DNA of 64,000 nucleotides from Pseudoalteromonas atlantica. Lineage in GTDB: Bacteria; Pseudomonadota; Gammaproteobacteria; Enterobacterales; Alteromonadaceae. This document shows, one piece after another, positions 40,282 to 49,243 of this stretch; positions within the stretch are counted from its first letter, which is position 1, and every line of letters begins with the position of its first letter. The stretch is from assembly GCA_007988745.1 (NCBI GenBank), contig BJUT01000001.1, positions 186,001 to 250,000 on the forward strand, in the 5' to 3' direction. Under the pieces are notes generated by a model, which searched no databases, was not told the DNA's origin, and was given only the letters and a program-made list of their open reading frames with translations. The translations under genes and the position numbers were made by a program.

Positions 40282-40986
40282 ATGGCTAAGCAATCGTATT
40301 TTGACTGGCAGGCTCACTATAAATCACTGGCTAAAAACGCTAAAAATGAGCATTTAAAAGCGTTTTATCAGCACGCTTATGGTGATACGCACACGCCCAT
40401 AAAAGACATTTCGTTTGTGGCTCTTGATTTTGAGACAACCGGTCTAAATAGTGAGGTGGACGATATAGTCAGTATTGGCTTAGTCCCCTTTACAATGCAA
40501 AGAGTGTATTGCACGCATGCCAAGCATTGGGTAGTACAGCCTCGTAAAAGCTTAAGTGAGGAGTCGATTGTTATTCATGGTATTACGCATTCAGAAGTGG
40601 ATGATGCTCCCGATTTAACCTCCCGACTAGGGCCGCTACTTAATGCACTTAGTGGTAAAGTCGTGGTGGTGCATTATGCAGCGATAGAGCGGCACTTTCT
40701 AAACAATGCATTACTTGCGAGAATTAACGAAGGGATCCAGTTTGCATTAGTCGATACCATGGAAATTGAGCAACGAGCGTTGCGCGCCCGCCAAGGCTTA
40801 ATAGGGCGTTTGTTTAATCAAAAGGTAGGCTCACTTAGACTCACAGATTGCCGCAGCCGATACTCTTTGCCTGCTTATCATAATCACAATGCGCTAACTG
40901 ATGCATTAGCCACAGCAGAGCTGTTGATTGCACAGCTGCAATACCATTACCGCGATGATACGCCACTGGCTGAATTACTAAGTTAA
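40282..40986 (+). CDS. 3'-5' exonuclease of the DnaQ/epsilon type
   Basis: The 234-aa DEDDh exonuclease has ExoI VALDFETTGLN, ExoII (VVVHYAAIERHFLNN) and ExoIII HNALTDALATAELL with the catalytic His/Asp. It has no polymerase-binding tail like DNA polymerase III epsilon, so it is a stand-alone nuclease. It is in an operon with the cNMP/CBS/DUF294 gene. Confidence 0.9.
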   Translation: MAKQSYFDWQAHYKSLAKNAKNEHLKAFYQHAYGDTHTPIKDISFVALDFETTGLNSEVDDIVSIGLVPFTMQRVYCTHAKHWVVQPRKSLSEESIVIHGITHSEVDDAPDLTSRLGPLLNALSGKVVVVHYAAIERHFLNNALLARINEGIQFALVDTMEIEQRALRARQGLIGRLFNQKVGSLRLTDCRSRYSLPAYHNHNALTDALATAELLIAQLQYHYRDDTPLAELLS

Positions 40987-41052
40987 ATCTATTTTTAAAT
41001 TTTAGCGAATGCAATACAGGTTTAAATTATTAACCAGCGTTTAGCTTAGCCA

Positions 41053-41088
41053 ATAAAAAACGCCGCATATTATGCGGCGTTTTTTATT
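41053..41088. terminator. Bidirectional Rho-independent terminator
   Basis: Near-perfect palindrome: AAAAAACGCCGCATA followed by its complement TATGCGGCGTTTTTT. It lies between the convergent exonuclease and BCCT genes and can serve both. Confidence 0.9.
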
Positions 41089-41108
41089 GTTTACTGGCAA
41101 GCGACTAA

Positions 41109-42689
41109 TTATTTAACAGCGCGAGGCTCAGTACGTAATCCTAATAATAGGCTTACACACATTAGTAGTAACACTAAAGTAAACGGAAGACCTGTTGAAA
41201 CAGCACCCGCTTGTAATGCTTGAATCGCCTCTGTACCGCCAATCCATAATAGAGCAGCAGCAATAGAGCCCTCAACCGTAGCCCAAAAGATGCGTTGTGG
41301 TACTGGCGCATCCACTTTACCGCCTGCTGTAATTGAGTCGATAACTAATGAACCCGAGTCAGAAGAGGTAATGAAAAACACTAATACTAAAACCACAGCT
41401 AGGAACGAAAGCACGCTCGACATAGGCAGTTCGTCTAGCATTTGGAACATCGCCATAGGCACATCGGTTAAACCGTTTACGCCTAAGCTACCAACACCTT
41501 GAACAACTTGGTCTATTGCAATGCCGCCGTAAATAGACATCCATAAAATAGTAACCGCAGTAGGAATTAATAATACAGCGATTAAAAACTCTCTAATTGT
41601 ACGACCACGAGAAACGCGCGCGATAAACATACCTACAAACGGTGACCACGAAATCCACCATGCCCAGTAAAATACAGTCCAACCGTGCATCCATGTTTCG
41701 TCTTCACGGCCATGTGGGTTGCTCAGTGGAATAATATTTTCAACATAACCCATAACCGTATTTGGTACGTTACCGATTGCCACAGCAAAGCCAACTAAAC
41801 CAACAAACAGGAGTAAGGCAAATGCAATAAGCATGTTTATATTACTAAGAACCTTTACGCCGCCATCAATGCCGCGTACTACTGAGATAATAGCTAGTAA
41901 GGTAACGCCAATAATAACCAATAATTGTGCACCTACGCCGCCATCAGTTCCAAATACATGATTAATACCTGCAGAAGCCTGCTGCGCGCCTAAACCTAAC
42001 GAGGTTGCAAGGCCAAACAAAGTGGCAAGCACGGCAAGAATATCAATAATATGACCAGGCCAGCCCCAAGCTCTGTCGCCTAATAGTGGATAAAAAATTG
42101 AACGGATTGATAAAGGAAGACCTTTATTATAAGTAAAAAACGCAAGTGAGAGCGCTACAACGGCATAAATAGCCCACGGGTGAAGACCCCAGTGAAACAT
42201 GGTTGCACCCATTGCTACTTTTGCAGCCTCTGGCGTATTTGCGGTTACATTAAGTGGGGTTTCGTACCAGCCAGTAAAGTAAGCTACAGGCTCTGCAACA
42301 CCCCAAAACATTAACCCAATACCCATACCTGCGGCAAATAACATGGCAAGCCATGACATACGCGAGTGTGTTGGTTTAGCACCTTCTCCGCCTAAACGAA
42401 TGTTCCCATAGGGCGATACAATTAATGCCAAACAAAATATAACAAAGAAGTTTGCTGCCCACATAAAAAACGCATCAAAGTTATTTATTATATCGAGCTT
42501 AATACCATCAAGCGTTGCTTTGGCTGTTTGCGCATCCGAAACGAGAATGGCGACTAAAAAGATGACAATCAAACCGGCACTAATACCAAAAACAGGATTA
42601 TGTATATCAAATCCCCATTTTTGCACGTTATCTTGACCTACGGTGTAGTCCGTATTATCAATACTATACTTGTCATGATTTTCGCTCAT
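41109..42689 (-). CDS. BCCT-family osmolyte transporter
   Basis: A 526-aa carrier with 12 membrane helices. It has the BCCT signatures GMGIGLMFWGVAEPVAYF and FYWAWWISWSPFVGMFIARV. The Gly in GMGIGLMF, where the choline carrier BetT has Asp, points to betaine-, ectoine- or DMSP-type sodium-coupled substrates rather than choline. This is an inference from the BetP/BetT comparison. It is a single gene, divergent from egtB. Confidence 0.9.
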   Translation of the reverse strand: MSENHDKYSIDNTDYTVGQDNVQKWGFDIHNPVFGISAGLIVIFLVAILVSDAQTAKATLDGIKLDIINNFDAFFMWAANFFVIFCLALIVSPYGNIRLGGEGAKPTHSRMSWLAMLFAAGMGIGLMFWGVAEPVAYFTGWYETPLNVTANTPEAAKVAMGATMFHWGLHPWAIYAVVALSLAFFTYNKGLPLSIRSIFYPLLGDRAWGWPGHIIDILAVLATLFGLATSLGLGAQQASAGINHVFGTDGGVGAQLLVIIGVTLLAIISVVRGIDGGVKVLSNINMLIAFALLLFVGLVGFAVAIGNVPNTVMGYVENIIPLSNPHGREDETWMHGWTVFYWAWWISWSPFVGMFIARVSRGRTIREFLIAVLLIPTAVTILWMSIYGGIAIDQVVQGVGSLGVNGLTDVPMAMFQMLDELPMSSVLSFLAVVLVLVFFITSSDSGSLVIDSITAGGKVDAPVPQRIFWATVEGSIAAALLWIGGTEAIQALQAGAVSTGLPFTLVLLLMCVSLLLGLRTEPRAVK

Positions 42690-43124
42690 GAATACCTCTT
42701 ATGTTGTCCTAACAAGCCAGAGAGTTCCGGCATAACACTAAGTTAATTAGCCACAAAGTAAGTTGCATTATTTACAATAAAACTTATTTGAGGACTAACT
42801 AAATTAATCGCTGATCATACCCTTAATAGTGTATGAGTTAAATCGTAAATGTAAAACTATTTGGTTATATATGCCTGATTACTTAGCGCTAAAAGCTATT
42901 TATCACTAAAAAGATAAGCTATTGTTAATTCAGTGAGTGTTAAAAATTAGTTTGTTATTAAACTAAAATTAAAGCAGCGCCACCAAACTCGTTTAGTCGT
43001 TAATACATTAGTCTACGTTTTAAATGGGTAGAGGGTTCGATTTAATCATTATGTAACATGCATAAAGGTAAAATCTGGGGTAGGCTTTATTTAATCGCAA
43101 AGAGTGAAAAGGACTAACTTTAAT
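42690..43124. other. Gene-free divergent region between the BCCT gene and egtB
   Basis: AT-rich region of 435 bp with the promoters of both genes. It holds the inverted repeat TTAGTTT-gttatt-AAACTAA at 42947-42966, which could be an operator. No known regulator motif or gene was identified. Confidence 0.45.
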
Positions 43125-44399
43125 ATGCTAAACACGAAAACGAATGAAGCGCACAGTACTGAAAAAATACATGCTCAATTTCAGTCAATTCGCCAACATA
43201 GTCTTACACTTATAAAAAACCTCAGCGCAGAAGATTGCCAACTACAAGCAATGGATGATGCAAGCCCAATGAAATGGCACTTAGCTCACACCACGTGGTT
43301 TTTTGAAACATTTTTACTTGCTAAGTATTTGCCTAACTACACGCTCTTTGATGAACAATTTAAGGTGCTTTTTAACTCCTACTATAACGGCATAGGTGAG
43401 CAGTTTAAGCGTGCTAATAGAGGATGTTTATCTCGCCCCAGTTTAGAGGTGGTGTTGCGCTACAGAGCCTATGTTGATAATGCGCTAAACGAGCTGCTTC
43501 AATTAGGCACTAACCAAACACTGTGCAATATTATAGAACTTGGGCTGAATCATGAGCAGCAACATCAAGAGCTCATGCTAATGGATATTAAATATAATTT
43601 TTCGGTTAATCCAAGCTTTCCTGCCTACAGCCAAACCCCAAATAACTTAATAAAGGTGAGTGATTCGTTAGGCACTTTAAAATATACCGAATTTAGCCAA
43701 AGCATAACCAATATAGGGGCTGATGCTAAAAACGGCTTTTCGTACGATAACGAACAACCTAAACATCAGGCCCTTATCCATGCGTTTAGTTTTGCTAATC
43801 GATTAGTGACTAACAGAGAGTACTTACAATTTATAGAGGCGGGCGGGTATAAAAACCCTTCATTTTGGTTAAGTGATGGCTGGACTAATATAAACACCGA
43901 GCAACTTAGTCACCCTTTATATTGGCAGTATATTGACGGGCAGTGGTTTGAATTTACCCTCTACGGACTGCAGCCTTTAAGTTTAGATGCGCCAGTGAGC
44001 CATGTAAGTTATTTTGAAGCGGCAGCCTATGCTAATTTTGTAAATGCGCGTCTACCTACTGAGTTTGAATGGGAGTATGTAGCGCAGCAGCAAGCACTTA
44101 AGCAACAGCAAAATGATTTGCTTACGCCAAGTGTATGTAAAAACCCAGATGATATCTCGCAGTTAAGCGATACATGTTGGCAGTGGACTAATAGCGCCTA
44201 TTTACCTTACCCAGGCTTTAAACCCTTTAGCGGAGCCGCAGGGGAATACAATGGTAAATTTATGAATAACCAAATGGTTTTGCGTGGCGGATGCGTGTTT
44301 ACCCCAAAAGATCATTTAAGACAGACCTACCGTAACTTTTTTTATCCGCACCAAGCGTGGATGTGCAGCGGCATTAGACTAGCAAAGGACATACTATGA
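43125..44399 (+). CDS. egtB: Ergothioneine synthase EgtB-like (iron-dependent sulfoxide synthase)
   Basis: The 424-aa product has a DinB-like N-terminal domain with candidate iron ligands His52/His55 (KWHLAHTTW), His143 and His147 (NHEQQHQELML). A C-terminal formylglycine-generating-enzyme-like domain follows (RLPTEFEWEYVAQQ, VLRGGCVFTPKDHLRQTYRNFF). EgtB joins hercynine to a thiol donor, gamma-glutamylcysteine or in some bacteria cysteine. ATG at 43125 with AAAAGGA is preferred to an in-frame GTG at 43104. It overlaps egtD by 4 bases. Confidence 0.9.
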   Translation: MLNTKTNEAHSTEKIHAQFQSIRQHSLTLIKNLSAEDCQLQAMDDASPMKWHLAHTTWFFETFLLAKYLPNYTLFDEQFKVLFNSYYNGIGEQFKRANRGCLSRPSLEVVLRYRAYVDNALNELLQLGTNQTLCNIIELGLNHEQQHQELMLMDIKYNFSVNPSFPAYSQTPNNLIKVSDSLGTLKYTEFSQSITNIGADAKNGFSYDNEQPKHQALIHAFSFANRLVTNREYLQFIEAGGYKNPSFWLSDGWTNINTEQLSHPLYWQYIDGQWFEFTLYGLQPLSLDAPVSHVSYFEAAAYANFVNARLPTEFEWEYVAQQQALKQQQNDLLTPSVCKNPDDISQLSDTCWQWTNSAYLPYPGFKPFSGAAGEYNGKFMNNQMVLRGGCVFTPKDHLRQTYRNFFYPHQAWMCSGIRLAKDIL

Positions 44400-45370
44400 G
44401 CCAAGTAACAGCAATTAATCAGCAATCAATAACCGATCTAGACTTTTTAAATGATGTATTACATGGACTTGCTCAACAGCAAAAGTCGCTGCCGTGTAAG
44501 TATTTTTACGATGATAAAGGGGCGGCTTTATTCGAGCAAATAACCTCATTGCAAGAGTACTATGTTACCCGTACTGAACTTGCCATATTAGAAGATTACT
44601 CAAAAGCTATCGCTAATAAACTGCCCGAGAACCTATCAATTATTGAGCCTGGCTGTGGCTCGGGTAAAAAGGTCGCGTATTTACTCGCCCATATGAGCAA
44701 TGTAAAAACCTTTGTTCCTTTTGAAATATCATCAGAGATGCTTAATTACTCGTTAGCGCATTTATCACCGTTATTTCCGGAGCTGGCCATTACGCCATTG
44801 CTAGGTGATTTTACCCATAGCCAAATGGTTAAGCAGTTAACAAAAGACACCGCCTTAGACAGCCAAACAAATTTAGTTTATTTTCCAGGCTCTACACTGG
44901 GTAACTTTGCGCCAGTAAAAGCCATTGAAATAATGAATAATTTCCACCGTTTATGTGGTGTTGATGGCTATGTATTAATAGGTATTGATTTAGTAAAAGA
45001 GCGACAAGTGTTACTTGATGCTTACGATGACAAAGCCGGCATTACCGCCGCCTTTAATAAAAACTTGCTCCAGCGTATAAATAACGAATTAAATGGCACG
45101 TTTATTTTAGATAATTTTAAACACGAATCGCGATTTAACGAAGTGCACAGCCGCATTGAAATGCATTTAGTGAGCAAGTGTAATCAAAGCGTGGTTATTA
45201 ACGATAAGCAAATAGACTTTGTAGCGGGAGAGAGTATTCACACTGAAAACTCGCACAAATATACGCTTGAGTCGTTTAAAAATCTTGCTGCTCAAGCTAA
45301 TTTATCGCTTGAACAAACATGGCAAGACGAGAAAAGCTACTTTGCACTTTGCCTACTAAGGCCAATGTAA
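44396..45370 (+). CDS. egtD: L-histidine N-alpha-methyltransferase EgtD
   Basis: SAM-dependent trimethylation of histidine to hercynine, the first ergothioneine step. The 324-aa product matches the EgtD family: PCKYFYDDKGAALFEQIT, SAM site IEPGCGSGKKVAYLL, LVYFPGSTLGNF and a C-terminal DEKSYFALCLLRP. The ATGA overlap with egtB indicates coupling. The pair has no egtA, egtC or egtE nearby. Confidence 0.93.
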   Translation: MSQVTAINQQSITDLDFLNDVLHGLAQQQKSLPCKYFYDDKGAALFEQITSLQEYYVTRTELAILEDYSKAIANKLPENLSIIEPGCGSGKKVAYLLAHMSNVKTFVPFEISSEMLNYSLAHLSPLFPELAITPLLGDFTHSQMVKQLTKDTALDSQTNLVYFPGSTLGNFAPVKAIEIMNNFHRLCGVDGYVLIGIDLVKERQVLLDAYDDKAGITAAFNKNLLQRINNELNGTFILDNFKHESRFNEVHSRIEMHLVSKCNQSVVINDKQIDFVAGESIHTENSHKYTLESFKNLAAQANLSLEQTWQDEKSYFALCLLRPM

Positions 45371-45374
45371 TAGC

Positions 45375-46214
45375 TTAACTTACAACTACCTGATTGCTGC
45401 TAAACGTATAGTTTAGCAGCGCTCCTTTTGGTGACTGCTGCATAAGTGTTACTTTATTTAAACCATGTAGTCTAAAAATAAGTGGCGCAATAACCGACAC
45501 GGCAGAGCCTGTAGCAGTATCTTCATTTACCCCAAATTGCGGCGCAAAATACCTAAAATACGCACTTGCGTTGTTTTTATTAATACTATGTATTTGCAAT
45601 GCAATTACCGCATTGTTATGCACATTTACTAAATGTGTAAAATTAACCTGTAAATGCTTTAAATCAGCCATGTTTTTAAACAGTACAACGGTATAGCCAT
45701 TTTTATAAGCTGTTGAGTAAGTTGCTTTTATAGAGTGCGAAAACACATCACTAAGGCTGTTAACCTCATCACTCTTTTTAGAATTAATAGCCGCTAGCTG
45801 AAGTTGTACCCGGCCTGTAGCTCGCTTGATTTTAAACCGTTCTTTATCGTTTGAAATAAAGTGTGAAGGGCAAAAACCAAAGTGTGCTAATAAACATTTT
45901 GCAGCAGCAAGGGTACCATGGCCGCAGCGCTTAATTTCTGATGTTTGGTTAAACCAGCGAATGTTACATACACGGTGAGAAATTTCATTTTCATTTAAAA
46001 AAACGCTAGCAGGGTGCTGCGAGTTTGATGCAATTTTTTGCATTACACGCGTACTTAACCCTTGCGTATAAATAACAATTAACGCACTTGAACCGGCTAA
46101 GTTATGCTGTGAACTAGAAAATACAGGAACTGAATAAAGGTGCTTTATATATCGCAACCTAGGCTGTTTTAGCCTACGTTGCGATAAAAGGGTGCGTTTA
46201 GCCTTTGCTTGCAT
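45375..46214 (-). CDS. PhzF-family isomerase-like protein with altered active site
   Basis: About 280 aa, two PhzF half-barrels (LYSVPVFSSSQ, CGHGTLAAAKCLL, FAPQFGVNEDTATGSAVSV). The usual GNP near the N-terminus reads GSS. The position of the catalytic Glu in the family SETxF block appears to be Ala (HPASVF), so isomerase activity is doubtful. The start is uncertain: ATG 46214 overlaps the asnB end by 17 bases and puts a long hairpin in the coding sequence; TTG 46157 would give a more usual PhzF N-terminus. It lies downstream of asnB on the same strand. Confidence 0.75.
   Translation of the reverse strand: MQAKAKRTLLSQRRLKQPRLRYIKHLYSVPVFSSSQHNLAGSSALIVIYTQGLSTRVMQKIASNSQHPASVFLNENEISHRVCNIRWFNQTSEIKRCGHGTLAAAKCLLAHFGFCPSHFISNDKERFKIKRATGRVQLQLAAINSKKSDEVNSLSDVFSHSIKATYSTAYKNGYTVVLFKNMADLKHLQVNFTHLVNVHNNAVIALQIHSINKNNASAYFRYFAPQFGVNEDTATGSAVSVIAPLIFRLHGLNKVTLMQQSPKGALLNYTFSSNQVVVS
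46151..46185. other. 15-bp-stem hairpin at the asnB/phzF-like junction
   Basis: ATCGCAACCTAGGCT, loop GTTTT, then AGCCTACGTTGCGAT. Fourteen of 15 positions pair. It begins 13 bp after the asnB stop codon. No T run follows on the minus strand. Confidence 0.7.
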
Positions 46215-47871
46215 ACGCGTCGTTGTGAACGCCAGCTGCACGGCCTGAAGGATCAGCATTATTTTGAAATGATGCATCCCATGCAAGTGCTTCAGGGGTT
46301 GAACACGCAACCGACTTACCATGTGGTACACATTTAGCGGATGCATCACCTGGGAAGTGTGATTCAAAAATAGAGCGATAGTAATACGCTTCTTTAGAAT
46401 CAGGCGTGTTAATAGGGTACTTAAACTTAGCGTTAGCAAGCTCTTGGTCGCTTACTTGCTCGTTTACAAACTCTTTTAACGTGTCTATCCAGCTGTAGCC
46501 AACACCGTCTGAGAATTGCTCTTTTTGACGCCACAGTACTTCTTCAGGCAGGTAGCCATCGAAGCCTTCGCGTAAAATGTGCTTTTCAATTTTGTCATCT
46601 TTACACATTTTTGCTTCAGGGTTGATACGCATAGCCACATCAACAAACTCTTTATCAAGAAACGGTACGCGCGCTTCTACGCCCCATGCAGCCATTGACT
46701 TATTGGCACGTAAACAGTCAAACATATGCAGCTTTGACACTTTACGGTTTAGCTCTTCATGAAACTCTTGTGCGTTTGGCGCTTTATGGAAGTATAAATA
46801 GCCACCAAATAGTTCATCAGCGCCTTCGCCCGATAATACCATTTTAATACCCATAGCTTTAATTTGGCGCGCCATTAAATACATTGGCGTTGAAGCACGG
46901 ATGGTGGTTACATCGTACGTTTCAATGTGGTAAATAACCTCACGAAGCGCATCAATACCTTCTTGAATGGTAAAGTGAATAGGGTGATGTACTGTGCCAA
47001 TCATATCCGCTACTTTTTGCGCAGCGGCTAAATCAGGTGAACCCTCAAGCCCAACAGAAAATGAATGCAGCTTAGGCCACCATGCGTCGCTTTCATCGTT
47101 ATCTTCAATACGTTTAGCAGCAAAACGTTGCGTAATAGCCGAAATAACCGACGAGTCTAAACCGCCCGATAGCAATACGCCATACGGTACATCACACATT
47201 AGCTGGCGTTTTACAGCGCTTTCTAGCGCTTCTTTTACGTCTTGCGCTTGTGCACTGTTATCTTTTACTGCATCAAAGGTTTCCCAATCGCGCTTATAAT
47301 AAGGCGTTAGTTCACCATTTTTGCTGTATAGGTAGTGCCCTGGTGGAAACTCTTCAATGTGCTTACAAATTGGCGAAAGCGCTTTAAGCTCTGAGGCAAC
47401 ATAAAAATTACCATGCTCATCGTGGCCAGTATAAAGCGGAATAATACCGATGTGATCGCGGCCAATTAAGTACGCATCGTTTTCTTCATCGTATAAACAA
47501 AATGCAAAAATACCATTTAAGTCATCTAAAAATTCAGGCCCTTTTTGTTTGTATAACGCTAAAATAACTTCACAGTCTGATTGAGTCTGAAATTCAAAAT
47601 CTACCTCTAGCTCTGCTGCCAGCTCTTTGTGGTTATAAATTTCGCCGTTAACCGCTAAAATATTTGTTTTTTCAGGGTTATATAATGGTTGTGCGCCGCT
47701 TGAAACACCAACAATGGCTAAGCGTTCATGCACTAAAATCGCTTTTTCAGATGAATACACACCAGACCAATCTGGGCCACGGTGCCTTAGTAGTTTTGAC
47801 ATTTCAATTGCTTGGGTACGCAACTGAGTGGCGTTAGATTTAATATCTAATACACCAAAAATTGAACACAT
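46198..47871 (-). CDS. asnB: Asparagine synthetase B, glutamine-hydrolysing
   Basis: Makes asparagine from aspartate, ATP and glutamine (557 aa; E. coli AsnB 554). The glutaminase nucleophile Cys2 is exposed after Met removal (MCSIFGVLD). The synthetase P-loop is VLLSGGLDSSVIS. The family C-terminal part (GVEARVPFLDKEFVDVA, LREGFDGYLPEEVLWRQKEQF) is intact. A short 5' leader has a GCAGCA/TGCTGC hairpin, and NtrC-like sites lie farther upstream. Confidence 0.97.
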   Translation of the reverse strand: MCSIFGVLDIKSNATQLRTQAIEMSKLLRHRGPDWSGVYSSEKAILVHERLAIVGVSSGAQPLYNPEKTNILAVNGEIYNHKELAAELEVDFEFQTQSDCEVILALYKQKGPEFLDDLNGIFAFCLYDEENDAYLIGRDHIGIIPLYTGHDEHGNFYVASELKALSPICKHIEEFPPGHYLYSKNGELTPYYKRDWETFDAVKDNSAQAQDVKEALESAVKRQLMCDVPYGVLLSGGLDSSVISAITQRFAAKRIEDNDESDAWWPKLHSFSVGLEGSPDLAAAQKVADMIGTVHHPIHFTIQEGIDALREVIYHIETYDVTTIRASTPMYLMARQIKAMGIKMVLSGEGADELFGGYLYFHKAPNAQEFHEELNRKVSKLHMFDCLRANKSMAAWGVEARVPFLDKEFVDVAMRINPEAKMCKDDKIEKHILREGFDGYLPEEVLWRQKEQFSDGVGYSWIDTLKEFVNEQVSDQELANAKFKYPINTPDSKEAYYYRSIFESHFPGDASAKCVPHGKSVACSTPEALAWDASFQNNADPSGRAAGVHNDAYASKG

Positions 47872-48309
47872 AGTAACTCCTCATTCCTATTATGTGTGCA
47901 GCAGGGCAACTTTGCTGTGCTGCGAAACCTTGTTTTATCAGAAATAATTACTCAAGTCACACTGCTTTTACAATTAATTAAGAATAATTTATGCACCAAC
48001 TGAAAAGTGCGCGCACCAAAGTGGTGCGCTGCGCGCAGGTGTGGCTATATTTACAACACTTTTGGTGTGTAAAGTGGCGTTAGTAAGGCATTCAGTGCAG
48101 TGTTTGCAAAAAAGCACACTGCACAAATGCACCAAGTGTGTGCGAAAATTAAAGCAGAGCTTAAATTGCCTTATTATAATTTTTTGCGTTAGCGTGTTTT
48201 AATTTTATGCGCTTAATTAACCAATCTAAGCCTACCTATTGCAAGTTAAGTAGAGCGCCGCTTGTACTTTTATTAGCTCCTTGTAATAGGTTTATATCTC
48301 ACCTTAGAG
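47872..48309 (-). promoter_or_regulatory. asnB upstream region with NtrC-like palindromes
   Basis: Non-coding region of 438 bp. It contains the palindrome GCGCACC-AAAGT-GGTGCGC and additional TGCACC half-sites near 47991 and 48128, the last as TGCACC-AAGTG-TGTGCG. I see no clear sigma-54 GG-N10-GC promoter and no gene. Confidence 0.55.
48010..48028. promoter_or_regulatory. NtrC-like binding site
   Basis: GCGCACC-N5-GGTGCGC, a perfect dyad that fits the NtrC consensus TGCACC-N5-GGTGCA except at the outermost bases. It lies about 140-160 bp before the asnB start, a normal enhancer distance. Confidence 0.5.
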
Positions 48310-49242
48310 TTAACTGTATTTAAGCGCCAAGCTGAGCTGATGTAAGTGACCTTTAAGCTTTTGTTTTGCTAAGCTAGCCTGCTCATGGGTTACTTGCTTA
48401 AATTCAATTGAGTCACCGGATCTAAATTGCGCAAATTGATGTAAATCAGCCTCTATTACCGTGCCAAGTAATGGGTAGCCACCGGTTGTTTGTGCATCGT
48501 TAAGTAATACAATAGGCTCACCACTGGGCGGTAATTGAATAGAGCCTGGGCCTGTACCAAGAGAGGCAAGTGAGTGACTATGAGTTAGGGGACTTTCGTT
48601 TGTTAGCCTAAGGCCCATTCTGTTGCTGTTATGGCTTACTTTAAACGCCGTTGAAAAAAACTGTTTAAGTAGCGTATCACCTAATAGATGCGCATGTGGG
48701 CTTGCATATACCCTAATCACCTTTAGTTTAGGCGGAGTAATAGCGCCACGCTGTATAAAGCGCGTTATTGGCACGGGCGATGTTTTAATAGGAATCATGT
48801 CGCCCTCGCTAAGTGCTTTACCTGCTAAACCGCCAAAGAGCGCGTTTAAATCGGTTGATTTTGAGCCCATGATATCTTTAACATCAATGCCACCTTGTAC
48901 GGCTACATAGGCACGCAAACCAGCGCGGCCAGTATCAAAGCTTAAAGTTTGTTTGGCTCTTACTTGGTAACTCCAGCCAGGGTACAAGGGTGTTTCATCA
49001 AGCGCAGCGTTTAAATCAGCACCTTGTAGGGCAATAACAGTATCGGTTTCAAACTGTAACTCGCAAAGGCCTAACGTAACTTCGAGCACAGCTTCATTAT
49101 CTTTGTTACCCACTAATTTATTGGCAATTATTTGTGCGTAAGGGTCTAAACAACCCGCTTGGCTTACACCTAAATGACGATAACCGCAGCGCCCGCCATC
49201 TTGAATTGTAAGTTGTACACCAGGTTTAAGAACTTTTATCAC
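48310..49242 (-). CDS. pxpC: 5-oxoprolinase subunit C (PxpC/KipA)
   Basis: ATP-dependent 5-oxoproline hydrolysis with PxpA and PxpB. The 310-aa product is of the biotin-dependent-carboxylase-like type: PGVQLTIQDGGRCGYRHLGVSQAGCLDPYA, GLCELQFETDTVIALQGAD, SNRMGLRL and GPGSIQLPPSGEPIVLLNDAQTTGGYP. It starts 1 bp after pxpB. No pxpA is found next to it in this window. Confidence 0.93.
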   Translation of the reverse strand: MIKVLKPGVQLTIQDGGRCGYRHLGVSQAGCLDPYAQIIANKLVGNKDNEAVLEVTLGLCELQFETDTVIALQGADLNAALDETPLYPGWSYQVRAKQTLSFDTGRAGLRAYVAVQGGIDVKDIMGSKSTDLNALFGGLAGKALSEGDMIPIKTSPVPITRFIQRGAITPPKLKVIRVYASPHAHLLGDTLLKQFFSTAFKVSHNSNRMGLRLTNESPLTHSHSLASLGTGPGSIQLPPSGEPIVLLNDAQTTGGYPLLGTVIEADLHQFAQFRSGDSIEFKQVTHEQASLAKQKLKGHLHQLSLALKYS

Positions 49243-49243
49243 T

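Noticed and set aside
46215..46439. N-terminal extension of the PhzF-like frame into asnB
   Set aside because: The extra 75 residues overlap conserved asnB coding sequence and show no PhzF similarity.
47880..48300. Sigma-54 promoter for asnB
   Set aside because: No GG-N10-GC arrangement close to the -24/-12 consensus was found on the asnB strand, so only the NtrC-like dyads are reported.
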